A stretch of 64,000 nucleotides of DNA from Montifringilla adamsi. Taxonomy: Eukaryota > Chordata > Aves > Passeriformes > Passeridae. The stretch covers positions 682,001 through 746,000 of the forward strand of contig JAGGNK010006448.1 in the NCBI GenBank assembly GCA_017590115.1. Direction: 5' to 3'. The position numbers and the translations under genes were made by a program. This document shows, in pieces, positions 1 to 13,530 of this stretch. The notes beneath the pieces are model-generated. The model was not told the origin of the DNA. It did not search any database and worked only from the letters and a program-made list of their open reading frames with translations. Numbering within the stretch: position 1 is the first letter of the stretch; each line of letters starts with the position of its first letter.

Positions 1-125
1 TGTTTGAGACTTTTGCATTGGATGACAGTGGACTGTGGGAACAGCACAGGACTACACAGGGTCCTTTCCAGTGATTTCAAATGTCAATTCATGCTGAAGT
101 GCGAGCAATTGTATCAAGTCCTTTC

Positions 126-205
126 TGCGCAGAAAACAGAACAGAACAAAACAAAACAAAACCAAAACAAACCAAGCCAAACCAAAACAAAACAACAAAA
201 AAAGA
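126..205. repeat. A/C-rich low-complexity tract
   Basis: Runs of AACAAAAC and AACC-type units interrupted by single substitutions. It gives rise to spurious lysine/asparagine/glutamine-rich frames on the plus strand and phenylalanine/leucine-rich frames on the minus strand, which are not genes. Confidence 0.9.
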
Positions 206-3151
206 GAGAAGGTGGCCTCTTGGAAAGAATATTTATCTCTCTTGCACATATTTTTTGAGAAGATGAATTGTTCTTAGGAGGACCCACAGCCAGACCTGGT
301 ATTTGGTTTTGAGTAATTGTTGTGGCACTTTGACTGGAGTACTAGTGAACTAAGGAAATTACCTTGAGATGGGTGATGCTGTTACCTCACAAAGAGAATA
401 ACTGTAAGTCATTTAGAACACACTTAACCCTTTATACAAAACCAAAACAAGTGCCAGCTAAAAAGGAGGAAAGAAGTATATTTAGTTTTAAAAAGTCTTT
501 CATTCTGAAACTGTTGAGTGTTTAATTTTTTTTTGTTATACGAGACAAAGGAAAATAATGAAAACTGTATTCCTAAAATGAAAGAGGGGAGAAGTGCTTT
601 ATGAGGAAAAATATACCAAGAAATATGTTTTTAATTAGAAAGTAAAGGAAACAAGGAAACACTGGAATAGTATAGCATGTTCAAGGCCAAACGATGCTGA
701 AATTTTGAAAGGTTAATTGAGAAAAAATTGTAGGAATCTGAAATAAAGATGAGAACAAAATCAGTAGATCAGATTAAGACTAAGATTGCCAGTGAATATG
801 CCTTAATAGTCAGTTCAAAATTAATTTGAAGCTGGCATTAAATACAACATGAGAGAGCCAGATAATAATGCTGAAAACATTGGGTAAAATTTATTAGTTT
901 TATGACTGTGCTGTATTTGGGAAAATGCTCAAAGTTATACTTGTTATCTGTTTCCTTATAGTCATATGAATATTACAAAATTCTGTGAAAAACTAGTAAG
1001 CCTCTGAAAACTGAAAAGCAACCCTCAAACAAACATTATCATTATTGAAAAAATGCATTGATAAGGTACATTTTTCTTTATTCTTTTTTTTTCTTTGCAA
1101 CACAAAAATTTATTTCAAATTTTAAATGCCTCTTAAGAAGAAATATAATAAACTTTAGAGTTTTAAAAACTTGAGGATGAAATAGATAAAAATTTATTCA
1201 AAGAAATTCTGCCAGGTGTTGGGTGGCAAGAATTATATTTAAAAGTGTTCCTGTTGATTTGAGCTGAAAGAATATTTTTCCTCTTCTGAAGTCCTATTAA
1301 TGGAATGAATAAAATTAATAATAACCAAATAACTAAAATAGAAGCTTACAATATGTAACTGAGTGAATAAAATCAATTAAATTAATGGATTAAAAATTTG
1401 CTTTAGCTCAACTTCTAGAAAAAAAGTGTATACATTGGGAAGAAAACGCTTAGGAACATTTTCACCCACCAACTCACAAGAGTTGAAAGCAGTCAGTTTG
1501 TCCCATTTGAAAATGCTCTTCAGGGCATGCAAGTGCATGGCACTTGTTTTCACAAAGGATATGAGAAAGATGTTCACTGTGGGTTTTAACCATTTTTAAA
1601 CTCTATTTTGAAATATATTCTCTAAAAATTTAAGAAACCTACACATGTGTAACAGATGTTCAAGGAGATAAGGGGATGGTATGCAGGTCTTATTCCTGTG
1701 TTACTAAAATAAAGAAGCTGGGGTTTTAAGAGACAAGTTTATAGTTGCTGGTTTATAGTGACTCAGAGACAATTCTGTAGTTTTGGACTCAATATGCATT
1801 AAGACAAACAGTGGTTCAACAGGAGAAATACAAAATTGAAAAGACATAAAGCAATTGTCTAGCTTTAAATACATTATATAAGGAAAATGAAGAATGCTTT
1901 GTGCTGACTGCACATATGATTTGACTTGATGAAATTGTCTAGTAACATGTACAAGAGATGAGGTTTATTTATCAGGAGCACTGGCATTAAAATATCTGAA
2001 TATGTCTACACATTCAAAGAAATATCCTATATTGACCATATCAATGAATGATGGACTTCAACTTGCATGTCTCTTAACAGTAAACAATGCCACTGAAATC
2101 AATAAGAATATTCCCATTAACTTTTGCAGGCTTTTGATACGGCCTAAACATTTCTAATGCGATTGTGCTTATTTGAAGGGCTTGCAAGAACTGTCCTCAG
2201 AAGAAAGACACAGAAAAATAATTAATAAAAAATAAGCAACAATTAGGGAACACAATCTCACAGAAAAGTCTTCCAATCTGTATGGATCTCATGGTTTCAC
2301 AGTAAATATGAAAAATAGTCCATGTTATTTAAAACTGAATATCAACCATATAGTAAATGCAAAGGATCTAGACAGTCTTTTAAATTAGTTCAAGTGTCAC
2401 GAAAGGTACATTACTTATCCGTGCTTTTGAATCTGTCAGAAGATTGCTAATACACCTTGTAAAAGAGATTTTTCCAAACATTTTGGTCTCCTTTGAATGC
2501 TTTTGAATTTGAAGGGGTATTTCTTCTTTGCAGCCAAAATTATTTGTTTATTAAATGTATGAACCATTCAAAAGAAAAGAATTAAATTCTTGTATACAGT
2601 TCCAAGGCATGTGTCCTAACTACTAAAATAAGAATCATACCCTAACTTCTGTGAGAATCATTTTTCCCAAGAGAGCAATAAAGCTTACACAGAAGTGTAG
2701 TAAGTGCTCCCCATGCTTCACGTATCCTTGTCCATAACTCCTGCACTGTGTTCTGTAGGTAGGACACTCTCCTGTGCTGTTGGAAATATTGGCTTAAAAT
2801 CCCATGGGCCAAGAGTCCCTATTTCTCACTTTATGAGAACTCTATAACTTATCACTAGCCTAAACTCATTTTACTTTTCTCTCCTCTCTCCCTCTCTTTG
2901 TTTCCACTCATCCATCTCTTTTTCTCACCATCCTGTTCAGGATGGGGAGTGAGCAGATGGATGGGCTTTTGATAGCCAGCCAAGAACAAATCATAATAAT
3001 ATGAAATAATGAAGATAATTTACAAACTTATCTTCATCAAAAATGATGTTCAAAACATTATTTTTCCAATATCTGCAGCTGACCAACCATAGAAATAGTT
3101 TATTTAATACAAATATCAAAAAAAAACCTAACCCTCAAAACCTTCTGGAGA
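206..3151. other. AT-rich non-coding stretch
   Basis: No gene, RNA or repeat family recognised. Open frames are all under about 80 codons and have no visible domain. The sequence is ordinary AT-rich DNA with short homopolymers. A pyrimidine-rich patch lies near 2880-2935 (ctcctctctccctctctt). Confidence 0.7.
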
Positions 3152-3505
3152 TTTATAGAATAGCTTGGGTTGGAAAGAACCCTGAAGATCATCTAGTTCC
3201 AACCCCACTGCCAAGGGGAGGGACACCTTCCGTTTTATAGGAGCTACTCAAAGACCCATCCCTTAAACACTTCCAGGAATGAGGTGTCCACATTTTTTTG
3301 GGAAACCTCTTCCAATGGCTCATAGTAAGGAATTTCTTCCTCACAACTAATCTAAATCTATTCTCTTTCAGTTTAAAGCTATTACCTTTGCCCTATCACT
3401 ACATGCTCTTGAAAAAGTCCCTTTCCAGCCTGTTCTTAGCTGCTATAAGGTCTCCCTGGAGCATTCTCTTCTTCAGGCTGAACAGCCCCAACTCTCTCAG
3501 ACTGT
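3152..3505 (-). mobile_element. CR1 LINE, 3' fragment, minus strand
   Basis: Read on the minus strand this is a typical avian CR1 3' end. The left edge, tagaatagcttgggttgga, is the reverse of the terminal line that ends in the ATTCTATG-type octamer. Next come the reversed 'ggaactagatgatctt' line and the reversed 'gatttagattag' and 'ggctgttcagcct' blocks. The copy is 5'-truncated, as CR1 usually is, and carries many substitutions and small gaps, so it is old. A 75-codon plus-strand frame inside it is an antisense shadow. A CR1 name is secure; the subfamily is not. Confidence 0.92.
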
Positions 3506-6500
3506 CAAAGATTGCAAAGGGCTAAATAAGAAAAAATAATTTTTGAGACAGCTTGCTAACTACCAATATACCATTGATTAAAGACATTATCAATGTGCTA
3601 ATCTAGGAAATAATGAAGTTATTTTCTGGCATCTACTTTTACCCCACTGATGTAACTTTTGAAGCACAAGATTAAAATTCTATGAAACAATTGGAGTAGA
3701 AGAATAGACAGGATGGGTTTAATCTTACTGAACTGTAGTCATCTGAATGCTGCTAGTGTAACAGATTTGGCTACTTCAATTCTAAATAGAAGAAGACAGA
3801 CCTTTCCAGAAGGTGGCTCAGTTCAGCCTAAAATAAGTCTGTAACTGGATAAAAGACCTGAGGGTGTTCTGTCTGATTTACCCTGCCTTTTACCCAGGAG
3901 AAACAGGAAACTATCCATTCTTTTCTACTAACTCAAATTATTTTTTTAAATCAATATGTATCTTCATATCCAAATTCACTGTGGTATATTTCTTATAGAC
4001 TTCTGTCATTCTTGTTTCCATCAATATTTTTCCATTTTTTATACATTCTCTTATTGAGTTGAGATTTTTTTTTGTTACTGTTTGTTTTTTGTCTCTTTCA
4101 ACACTATTTAAGGTTTGAGGGTTGGGTTTTGCTTGTTTTGTTTTGTTTTGTTTCATTTTTTTTCGTTTTGTTTTGTTTGTTTTTTTGATAGTTCAGTTAA
4201 AGTAATTGGATATTTATTTTGAGTTCAAACATAGATTCAAAAAACCTGAATTTAGGATTTGCAGTGTATCAATCTACATGCAATCTACATGTCCAAGCTT
4301 CATTTTACTTAGGAAAGATATGACAAATAATGTACTGGAAATAAATACTTTTCTGAAGCTAAAAGTTGAGTGTGACACCCTCGCTCTTCTATTTTGGATG
4401 GTATTATATATGTATGTTTAGGCAAATAGATTGGATTTCCTTCTAATAAGTAGATACCTACTCTGTAAACTACTAAATTTAGATGTTGAAATATGATGCT
4501 TTATAAATTAAAAGGATTTTATACCCAGATGTCAAACTGTCCATTCTTCCCCAGAGTATTTCAGAAGAAAATACAACAGCCACTGCTGCATTTATAGGGT
4601 AGCCTTACTCACAGTTCCCTGTAATAATAGAATCTCAAGCCTGTATCTGTTTACACCCATAAAATAAATAAAACACCTGGGCCAAAATCCAGCCACATAA
4701 AAAATTGTAATGTTAAGGTGACAAGAAACAAGTCACATATTTACCTTCAAACAACACAATTTCTCCTTTTCCAAGAGAGCAGGTTTTGTGAGAATTAAAA
4801 GGCAATGAATATTGCAAATTTTGAGCTGTTGACATAATTCCATGTCACCTTTTCCTATGGCAAAAATGGCTTAGTTGGAAAACAATTGACAAAGTGTTAA
4901 AGAGAGGGTCACAATAATATTGGAGAAATTAAGGAAAGAGAAAAATGAGAAGAGAATTGTCTAATCTCAGTTTTGTGTTACTGATTTTGACTGTTTAAGA
5001 GCACATGCTCTTAATGGGTCTTATCCTACATATGACACCAAGATGCAGAGGAGGGGATGTAAGAAGGTTTTGGCATTAGAATTTAAAAAAAAAAAACCAA
5101 AACAACATAAATTAAAACAATTGTGTTAAAGTAGAAGCATGCAATTCAGTAAGTAAAAATTACTTACAAAGTTCTCTTAGACAAAAAATTACTGCACAAA
5201 TAGAAGGTAAGTGAAAGTATTGCTAGGTATTACTTCAGTAGAAAAAAAAACCTGGGACTTGCATGAATGAAAAGCTAAATGAGGCAACACAGTATTCCAT
5301 GAATACATGATACCCACATCTCCTTGGGAATAGAACAGCTACTCATCCATGTTGACTGTCTGTGTATGTTTCTTATAAAGCTTTGTGGGTAAATCTACAG
5401 ATCCCTAAGGGTTTTCAGCATTGCTTGTAGCATAGAAGAGGAAGAATCCTATGCCTCTAACTGTCTCTTCTGCACTTGTGGAAGGCAATAGCATCTAGAA
5501 GAAAAGAGAAGTTGATTCCCCACCACAGACACTCCAGATTTTTTCACAGAAAGCTCAGATATGCTCTGCCACATGCCAGACAGGTTTGTGCAAACAGCTT
5601 GTTGATATATTTGGGCAGCACTGTGTATTAGAAGTAACCAAAGATTCAGACTGCTCTCAGGTAAAGTCTCTGAAAATTCAGATGAAAATTCAGCCAGTTA
5701 GACCAATTTTATGATCCAGAAAGGAGATTGCCTTTGTAGATTGACTTTGTGACTATGACAGCATTTTACTTATGTGGCTACTGTTTCAAGAGCAACCAAT
5801 TTCACAAATTCTTAATAATCAGTCTGGTAACCTTTCTAGAAACATAAAAAAATTACAAATAAAATACTAAAGTAAATAATTAATTAAATATAAAATACTA
5901 GTACTGCAGAAGTAATTATAACTCTAAATTTATTTACTTTCTGATTTATTGTTCCCTAGGACTTCATAAATTCTGAAAATTCAGTCTATTCAAACTTTTC
6001 TCACATTTAATTTTAGTATAGCTGAGCAGCTGTCATCTTGCATGGTTATTTTACAACCAGCATTTGCTGTCTACACCTATGTATGTTTAGCTGGTAAATA
6101 TCTGTTATGTTTCAATTTCAGTTTTCTGTCTTTTTGTATACGAGGACATTTTCATTATCAAAGAAATACAAAACAACAGAGTCTTGTTATGTACATCAGA
6201 CGTGTGTAATTTTCCATAACCATAAATAAGAGCTTGAATAACCTTGATCTTCTATTCTGTCATATTGTTTTTAAGCTGATGTAACACCATTGACATCAAT
6301 GGACTTACCCCAGTATGAAATTGGTGTAATGGAGTGGAAAATCATTGCCGAAATCTCTAAGGGGATATTCAAAGTTCCCTTTACTGTAAGCTGTGTATTA
6401 GACTGGAAGATCCATAGTTTTTATTTTCATGTTTTGATGTATATCTCAAATGATAAAGAACTGTAAAACAGTCCAAATGGGAAGTTATTCATAACCTTTT

Positions 6501-7478
6501 TTAATTAAGCATGAAATATTTCATTTTTAAATTGTCATTTTTACTGTGTGTTAACTATCTACTCAATGTCACAATTAATTTTAACTTTAGAGAAAAATAT
6601 GATGTGTAGTAATTTAATTTGATACTATACACTACCAAAGTCAACATAATTTGTTGAAATGTAAATGAAATGAGTTGTTTTTTCTTTTCAAACAAAATGA
6701 TATATGAAAAAAGAGCTCCATTTGGGATTACCTTGTACAAAGCTACTTAGCAGACAAGATCAAGGCTTTGTAAGCCTGAATGTTCATCTAAGTATTAGTC
6801 ACAGTTACCTTCTAAATTAATAACTGTATACAGATCTTTGTATTCTTCAACTCATTTTCCTGAGAGAAACCAGATTAAACTGTCTTGATTTTCCTTCCCT
6901 AATTACAAGATCAACATGTGAATATCAAGTGGAAAATAAGGATATGATGTGCCTATTTGGTTTCACACTTGATTTCCTATAATTTCTGTTAGAAGAGGAT
7001 GGAAATATGAACCACAAACCACTTTGTTGATCTTTTTTTTAAAGCAGAGCAACACACATGGCTTCATTTTTCTTTCACATCTGCAAAAAAGTGAATCTAG
7101 CTTTCAAAGCAAAAACAATAATTGAGCAGAATTATATTAATGGAAAGTGTAGATAACAATGTGGTTTTTGACCACCTTGTGAATGTTTATTACAGTTAGG
7201 AAGAGCTTTGTCAAATCACTTATATGTAATTTATTTTATTCGTCATTACTTTGTACTGTAAAGAGGCAAGATCCTGTTTTTTGGCTATCAGTGAATAAAA
7301 CATTTCCTGAATACTTTAACTTCCTTAAGAAGGCAAATTTTTATTACCTTTTTTTTTTTCCTGTGAGCATTCTTTCTTACACAGAATGTGCCCCTTATAA
7401 TCTTGATCACTTTAATTAACAAATTAACAAATTTTTCACTTTGTTTCCCATGCACTGGATTTTCCAGCTATTGCTGGG
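3506..7478. other. AT-rich non-coding stretch
   Basis: Unique-looking AT-rich DNA apart from the T/G-rich tract listed separately. No open frame above about 75 codons with any plausible domain. Nothing else recognised. Confidence 0.65.
4126..4186. repeat. (TTTTG)n low-complexity tract
   Basis: Imperfect TTTTG pentamer repeat (gttttgttttgttttgtttc) interrupted by T runs. Similar in type to the tract at 49907-49968. Confidence 0.9.
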
Positions 7479-7495
7479 AAAAAAAAAAAAAAAAA
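7479..7495. repeat. Poly(A) run, 17 bases
   Basis: Uninterrupted A17 following ctattgctggg. I do not recognise the upstream sequence as a retroelement, so I cannot say it is an element tail. Confidence 0.85.
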
Positions 7496-10400
7496 GTTCT
7501 CTCTTGACCAAAAGAAGTATATAGTCAAAAGAAAGGAAACTGTGCCAAACCAAAAATTCTGTGTGATTTTCTTCTGTATGTCATACAGAAACATGAATCT
7601 GAAAGTGTTCCACAGACAACATTAGTGGGTTCATTGATTTTCTTTTTTCACTTGATATGGGGTTCTTTGCATGTCCTAAATAAAGTAGGTTTAGTTCCCA
7701 GTCTCCTGTGCTTTGTCATGCCATTTTCCCCTGGGAAATGTGCTATCTCATCAGAATTATCTATTCATTTTTACTCGTACTTTTATGTTTGCTTCATGGA
7801 GAGGGGTGAGTATGTAATGGGCAAGGCAGCAGAAAGTAGTGTTAACAAGGCCCTAATTTGCTTTCTCAGCGTCATAAGTGACTCTGAGGAAAGGTTCCTG
7901 CTACAGCTCTGCAGAGAATTATAGCAATTTACTCTTTGCCAGCCATTTACACTGATGTATCTCTGTTGATTTTGGTTTCAGATATTTTATGGCTGATATT
8001 CAAATTAGATATTTTCTATTCCTCCAGCTTGCTTCCAGAGCAACCCAAAGTCAGATTTCAATAGAGATTGTGGTCCTGTGTATAAACTGCACTGATCTGA
8101 GATCATCCTGTTCCTAATCGTCTGTGCATCTGAAAACCTCAGTAATTTCAGCTGGCATTCTTGTTGCCTAGAGATTTCGGCCTGGGTCCTAATTAACCAT
8201 TTCAATTTAGGTTTTGTCTCTGATTTTGATTAAGAATATCTGGAAGAGAAAGGCTTGTTTTCTCCAGATACATTTTTTATCTTCACATTTTTTTGCATTT
8301 AATTCACTTCCTCATTAATCTTTATTTAATGACCATTTTCTTTTGTCAATAGCTACAGAATATCTTTATTAAATTAAAATTATATTTTAGTTGTCTCTCC
8401 ATTCTTAATTTTCATCACTTGTGAGTGTAAATATCAGTCATAAAAATGTATCTATACATAACTCCTTAAATAGATTTATCTTTGAGTTTTCAGCTATGTG
8501 CTTATAAAATGATAGAACTATTGTCAAATACTTCTTGAAAATATAGGTAGGATGAAGATTTTGAAGTGATTCTTGAATATGTGTGTCTAGCTGTCACACA
8601 TTAATGTTTATTTACTCTCCTAGCAATATTCTTTATTTATCTGTTGGTTTAAATTTAGTTTGATCAATACTACAAAACTGTCCTGAAAAATGGGCTGTTG
8701 CTTGGTTGAGACAAACTAATGCTGTTCTAAATGGTTCCAGCAGCAAGGACCAGTAAAAGAATGCCTCATTTCTCAATGAATTGTAGTCTGCATGTGCTAC
8801 CCCAATCCTGCATACCTTTGAGACTTAAATGCACAATCCCTTCTCATTTAGGCTATGTAGATGTGACAATTTTTATCAGCTGGTTTCTTCTCACTACCCA
8901 CTAGCTGGCAGTCATCCTGCAGCTTTTCAGTAACTAACTTTGTTCGTGCATGTGTTCCCTAGCATAGTGGGCAAAATCAGTTGCACTGGTACAAATTTCT
9001 GTGTTAAACTGCTCAATCCAGCCTGCAAAAGAACAGAAAATGCTCTCACACAGTGGTGGTAGCAAAAGTGTGTGGAACTACCTCGAGCCAGAGACTGCTG
9101 ATGTGCAATGACTCTTCCACAATTGTACCCAGGTTCACACTGATCAAAGCTTGTTATGTTATTAGTAATCTTTCTAAATTAGTCTAATCTTAATCAGAAA
9201 AATTCTAGAATTCCCCATCAGTTGTATTGCCCTGTACAAGGACTAATTGATTTCAGCTGGACAATTTATAAACACAGACATCTACTTACACAGTTGAGCT
9301 GGCACAACTGAACTTTAACAGGTATCTGAGTTTAAAGATGATGGGCTTAGTTTTTACCTTGTCTTGGAATGGCACCAAAATAAGAACTTAGACTGGAAAT
9401 AAATCCAACCTCAGAGGAAATATGGCAAATTGTTCTTATTTTTATTTTGCTATGATTCTTATCCTTCTATCTTTTCATAGAATATTTGAGACTCTATTGT
9501 AGAGATTATTAACATCAAGGTGTAAGTAACGTGTTTATTAAAAATTAAAAAAAGTAATATTGCTAACTTTTGAAGCTCTCATTAGCTGATTATAAATGAG
9601 TAATTTTCTAAAGGAGTTGATTCAAATGTATTTTTAGAGGATTCTGTGTAAAAAATGTATAATAAGGAGAAAAACCTAATAACTGACAGAGGTCACAGTT
9701 ACATAAAGAAGAATTGAAAAATGGAAGAATATAAGAATGAAAGAGCCACATGCAATCATGGAGGAGACAGATACATCAGTGCAAAGTTGTCACAGTTCAG
9801 CTCAGGATCAAGCTGGCTGCAGGACTCTTCATAAATATCTGACATGTTGAGGTTAAAGAAAGTATCTGAGCATTACAATAGCTTGATAATAGAACTAGGT
9901 TTGAGTAAACAGATTTGCTATGTACTTAAAACTCCTGGCTTCTTTCTGTTAATTGACAATTATTAACAGTTTGCTTTTTTGTTGTCGTTTTCTAATATAC
10001 TCTAGAGAGGATAGAGATTTAAAAAGATTTAATTTTTTATTTAATTTTTTAGTGGAATTTGAAAAGGATGGCTGCTTTTAAGGAGGAGTTTGATTCTATA
10101 TTGTGACTTAATATCATAATACATCATTGAATATTTAAAGATCAAGATTATCCTGGCAGATTTCAAGATACCAAATTTTGCTTACCAAAATTCTTAATCT
10201 AGAAATCTAAAAATGCTTTTGTAGTATGATGGTAATATGAAAATACAGTAAAAAAATGAATAAAGCAATTGAAAATATTTCTTCTGCAAGTATAAGATAG
10301 TGTCATGTCAGTACAAGATACCAGCTAATGTACATTACAGCTCTGAAATCTGAAGTTCTCACAATGGGAAGAAATGCATCAGTTTACATACTTAAAGGGA

Positions 10401-12869
10401 TTTTCTTATTGTTTCTGCTGATCTGGGAACTCGAAAAAATATTGTTTAAGGTTATAAATGTCTTTATTAAAATTACAATTTCAGTCTAATTTATTTTAAC
10501 AAGAATTGTAATGTATTCTGCCCTTTGATCTCTTAGCTTGAAATGCTGCCTGTTATTCCATTATTCCACCATCCATTTGCAGATAACAATACATCAGAAC
10601 CTTTTTCTTGCTGCAGAAACAATGCCCTTTATTTGAGAAAGGACATTGTTTTGACAGATAAAGTAGGCATTTGATAAATTGGAACAGGTTCTGAATTATT
10701 TTGAGGGGAATATGTGCTACATCTGTCTGCTGATTTTCCACTGAAGCAGTGCTTAACTTTCTTGTCTGTTTGTGATTTATTGAGCTGCAGAAAAGGTTAG
10801 GAAAATTTCATGGCTCTTCTCTTATAATTTGTAAGTGAATCAAAAAGCATTTGTTACTGTTTATGATGCTCAAAAGACAGAATTATCCCAAAACATTTAT
10901 ACACAACAAAGACTGCCGTGACAACAACAAAGGTAAACAAAATAATTATCTTCTAAATTATTAATAATACAAATAGAACACTGAAAACAAATCCAGCTGT
11001 TGAAATGCATGGAATGTTAATAAAGATTTGGGTGTCTATTCTATCACATTTTTAGAAGAAATAATTAACTTCTCACAAGCTAATGTAAAATGCTGGCCAC
11101 AGGGAAGTCAAGACATCTATATTACTCAGCATTTAGATCTGAATTTAATTGCTGGAAAAGAGACTATTTTTTGTTGTTCGTGACGTCCTATGAGATCCTA
11201 TCTAATCTGTAAATGGAAAGGCTGCTACATAGGGTTGGTTGTCTTTAATAACATACAGCTTTAATAACCTACACCAACCATTCCTATATTTAGATAACCA
11301 AACAAAGAGGAAATCCATCCTCAAACAGTTTATCCTAAAATTCAGTTGTTTCAATGTAAGTGTTTACCTATAAGCCAACTTTTTAAGCTCATGTTATATT
11401 TAACAGAGAGTTTATTCATATGTCCAGAGTAATCTCATGACCACTGTAAGCCTAAGAGCTCCAACAGTTCCAACAGTCATCTGAACACTGCTGCCTAGTG
11501 TTATTTGAAACTTTTTAGGATTTCAGATATATCTGTATTAAAAAAGGAAGGGGGGAAAAATAAAAATGAGGGAAATTCCCTCTGTTCTGAACCACCAGTC
11601 AGCAGTCCTAGGCCAAGTGGAATCATGTAGGATATTTCAGACAACACTGTACGCTTGCCCTGTCAGCCCTGTGCACATGCTTTTGATAACTGCGTGGTTT
11701 GAAGATGGCATGAGATGCCTCTGCAGAGTGTGCAGCTGAATGAAACACCATTAATTGCTCTGAAAAAAAATCAAAGTGAGTGCCAGTTGACCAAGCATAT
11801 GTTCAGTAACATTTCACATACCTTTTATCCTGTCTGACATCCAGCTTCTACTTCAGAAGAACACACATCTCCCATAGGTCCTTTTTCATCTCTACACTTC
11901 TTACATAAATTTCTTGCTTTCTTAGGGCACTAGATGCCTAACTGTGCAGCGAAATTCAGTTCCTGTGGAGGATAAAGTAGCTCTCCTCAGGACAACTTAT
12001 CCCACATAGTTAAGTATTTTTTTCTAGTTTGGGATTGGTACATCTTTGGAGTACAGAAGAAGCCTACCTGCTAATTATCTACCTTACTGCTGACTGACGA
12101 TGGATGGAACCAGTAATTTTACAATTTAATTTGTGTGAATGTAAAGTTGATGCTTTGTATTTCTCGATTATTTTTACTTCAGTCTTCTTATATTAGATGA
12201 TACACAACTACATCACAATAAATATTAGACATATACTAAACAGTAGATGAGATGTCTCTGAAGAGAATCCTTTTCATTCACTGAAACACAGCTGCTGCAC
12301 ATGGCCTTTCTTTTGACATTTAACACTCAAAATTTGAACTTGCTCAGTTGGTTTCTTCTTCAATGCCCTTCCTGCTGTTGTTGTAATTCTCATGCGGTAT
12401 AAATAAAATAATTCTTCATTCATATCTTATACAAGGAAAACATATGTGGAATTGTGTTTACTGGTGGAGGTAAGTTCTGGGATCTAGTTTTGCTACCAGT
12501 TTGTTTTCCTATTTGAGAATGACTGCGAACAATTGGCAAAGTGACTTGATGCACCTCACATGTTTAGGATATACAGTTATATTTTAAGTGCTTATCCCCT
12601 TTTTATTCATTAACAATTATTTATTTATTGTTTGAAATTAAAAATAAGTGTACTGTGTCGCTCCCAATCATGACAGCCACTACAGAACAGATAAGATACT
12701 TTGGCAAACTCTAATCCATAGAAACAGAAAAATACTTCTAAATTTTCATGGCACCCAGCTGTCCCCAAGCAACCAAAACTGCATCAGCAAAAGTAAGAAT
12801 GTGCAATGCCATTAAATCTCTTGTAATTTAAAAAAAAATTGTACAATTCTGTAATTCAAAATTGGCCAT
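7496..12869. other. AT-rich non-coding stretch
   Basis: More than 5 kb without a repeat family or gene that I can name. The longest open frame touching it (7625-7924, 99 codons) has no recognisable domain and no conserved-looking composition. Confidence 0.6.
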
Positions 12870-12900
12870 TTTATTTTTTCTTTTTTTTTTTTTTCTTTTC
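12870..12900. repeat. T-rich homopolymeric tract
   Basis: About 30 bases of nearly pure T broken by single A or C bases. Confidence 0.85.
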
Positions 12901-13130
12901 CTGTTTCTGAGTGAGGCTACCCAACCACAATTTCTTTTTTTTAAATGTATTGGCCAATTCTTGTTGTATGAGAATGAGTTATTTTGATATTGATGAAAAA
13001 GGAAATTAGGAATGGATAAGGCAGGGAAACATAAATATTGTTACTGATGACAGAAATGCATAAAGAAGATTCTTCTTTTTTTAAATTAGAGGAGAGGAAT
13101 GCAATTTGATGTTAATCAAGATAAAAGGAG

Positions 13131-13530
13131 TAATAGAAATGAACAGCAGCAAAGATAACGGGACAGTTTTGGTAGCAGGAGGGATGCAAGTGTGGCTCCT
13201 GTAAGATCAGCAGCTGTTCCAGCCTCAGAGCCCATTTGAGATGGCTCTGAGATGATCCCACTGCTGCACAAAGCTGAGCTGTTCAGCAATGCTGCTGCTT
13301 CCTCTATGATATCATATTTATGAAAGGATAAAAAATACACAGCGGCTATGAGTGAGAGGAGTAAGAAAATGTGACAAGAACAGCCCTGTAGGGAGAAAAG
13401 TGAAAGAAGAAGGAGGGGAGAAGGTGCTCCAGGCACTGGATCACGTTCATCTGCAGTTCAAGGAAGACCATACCAGACCAAGCATCCCCACTGCAGCCTA
13501 TGAGAGAGCCATTCTTGCTCTCTGGCAAGC
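13131..13530. repeat. GC-richer dispersed-repeat-like block, possibly ERV-internal
   Basis: Base composition rises sharply against both flanks. The segment contains 'gagaaggtgctccaggcact', 'cagagcccatttgagatggc' and 'ccccactgcagcctatg', phrases I associate with a high-copy avian repeat, probably non-coding sequence internal to an ERVL-like element. That association is from memory and unverified. Two overlapping frames, 106 codons on the minus strand and 84 on the plus, fall inside; they look like by-products of the composition. Edges are approximate. It could instead be an unrelated old repeat or a conserved exon. Confidence 0.45.

Noticed and set aside
126..205. Lysine/asparagine/glutamine-rich small protein
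   Set aside because: The composition is explained by an A/C-rich low-complexity tract.
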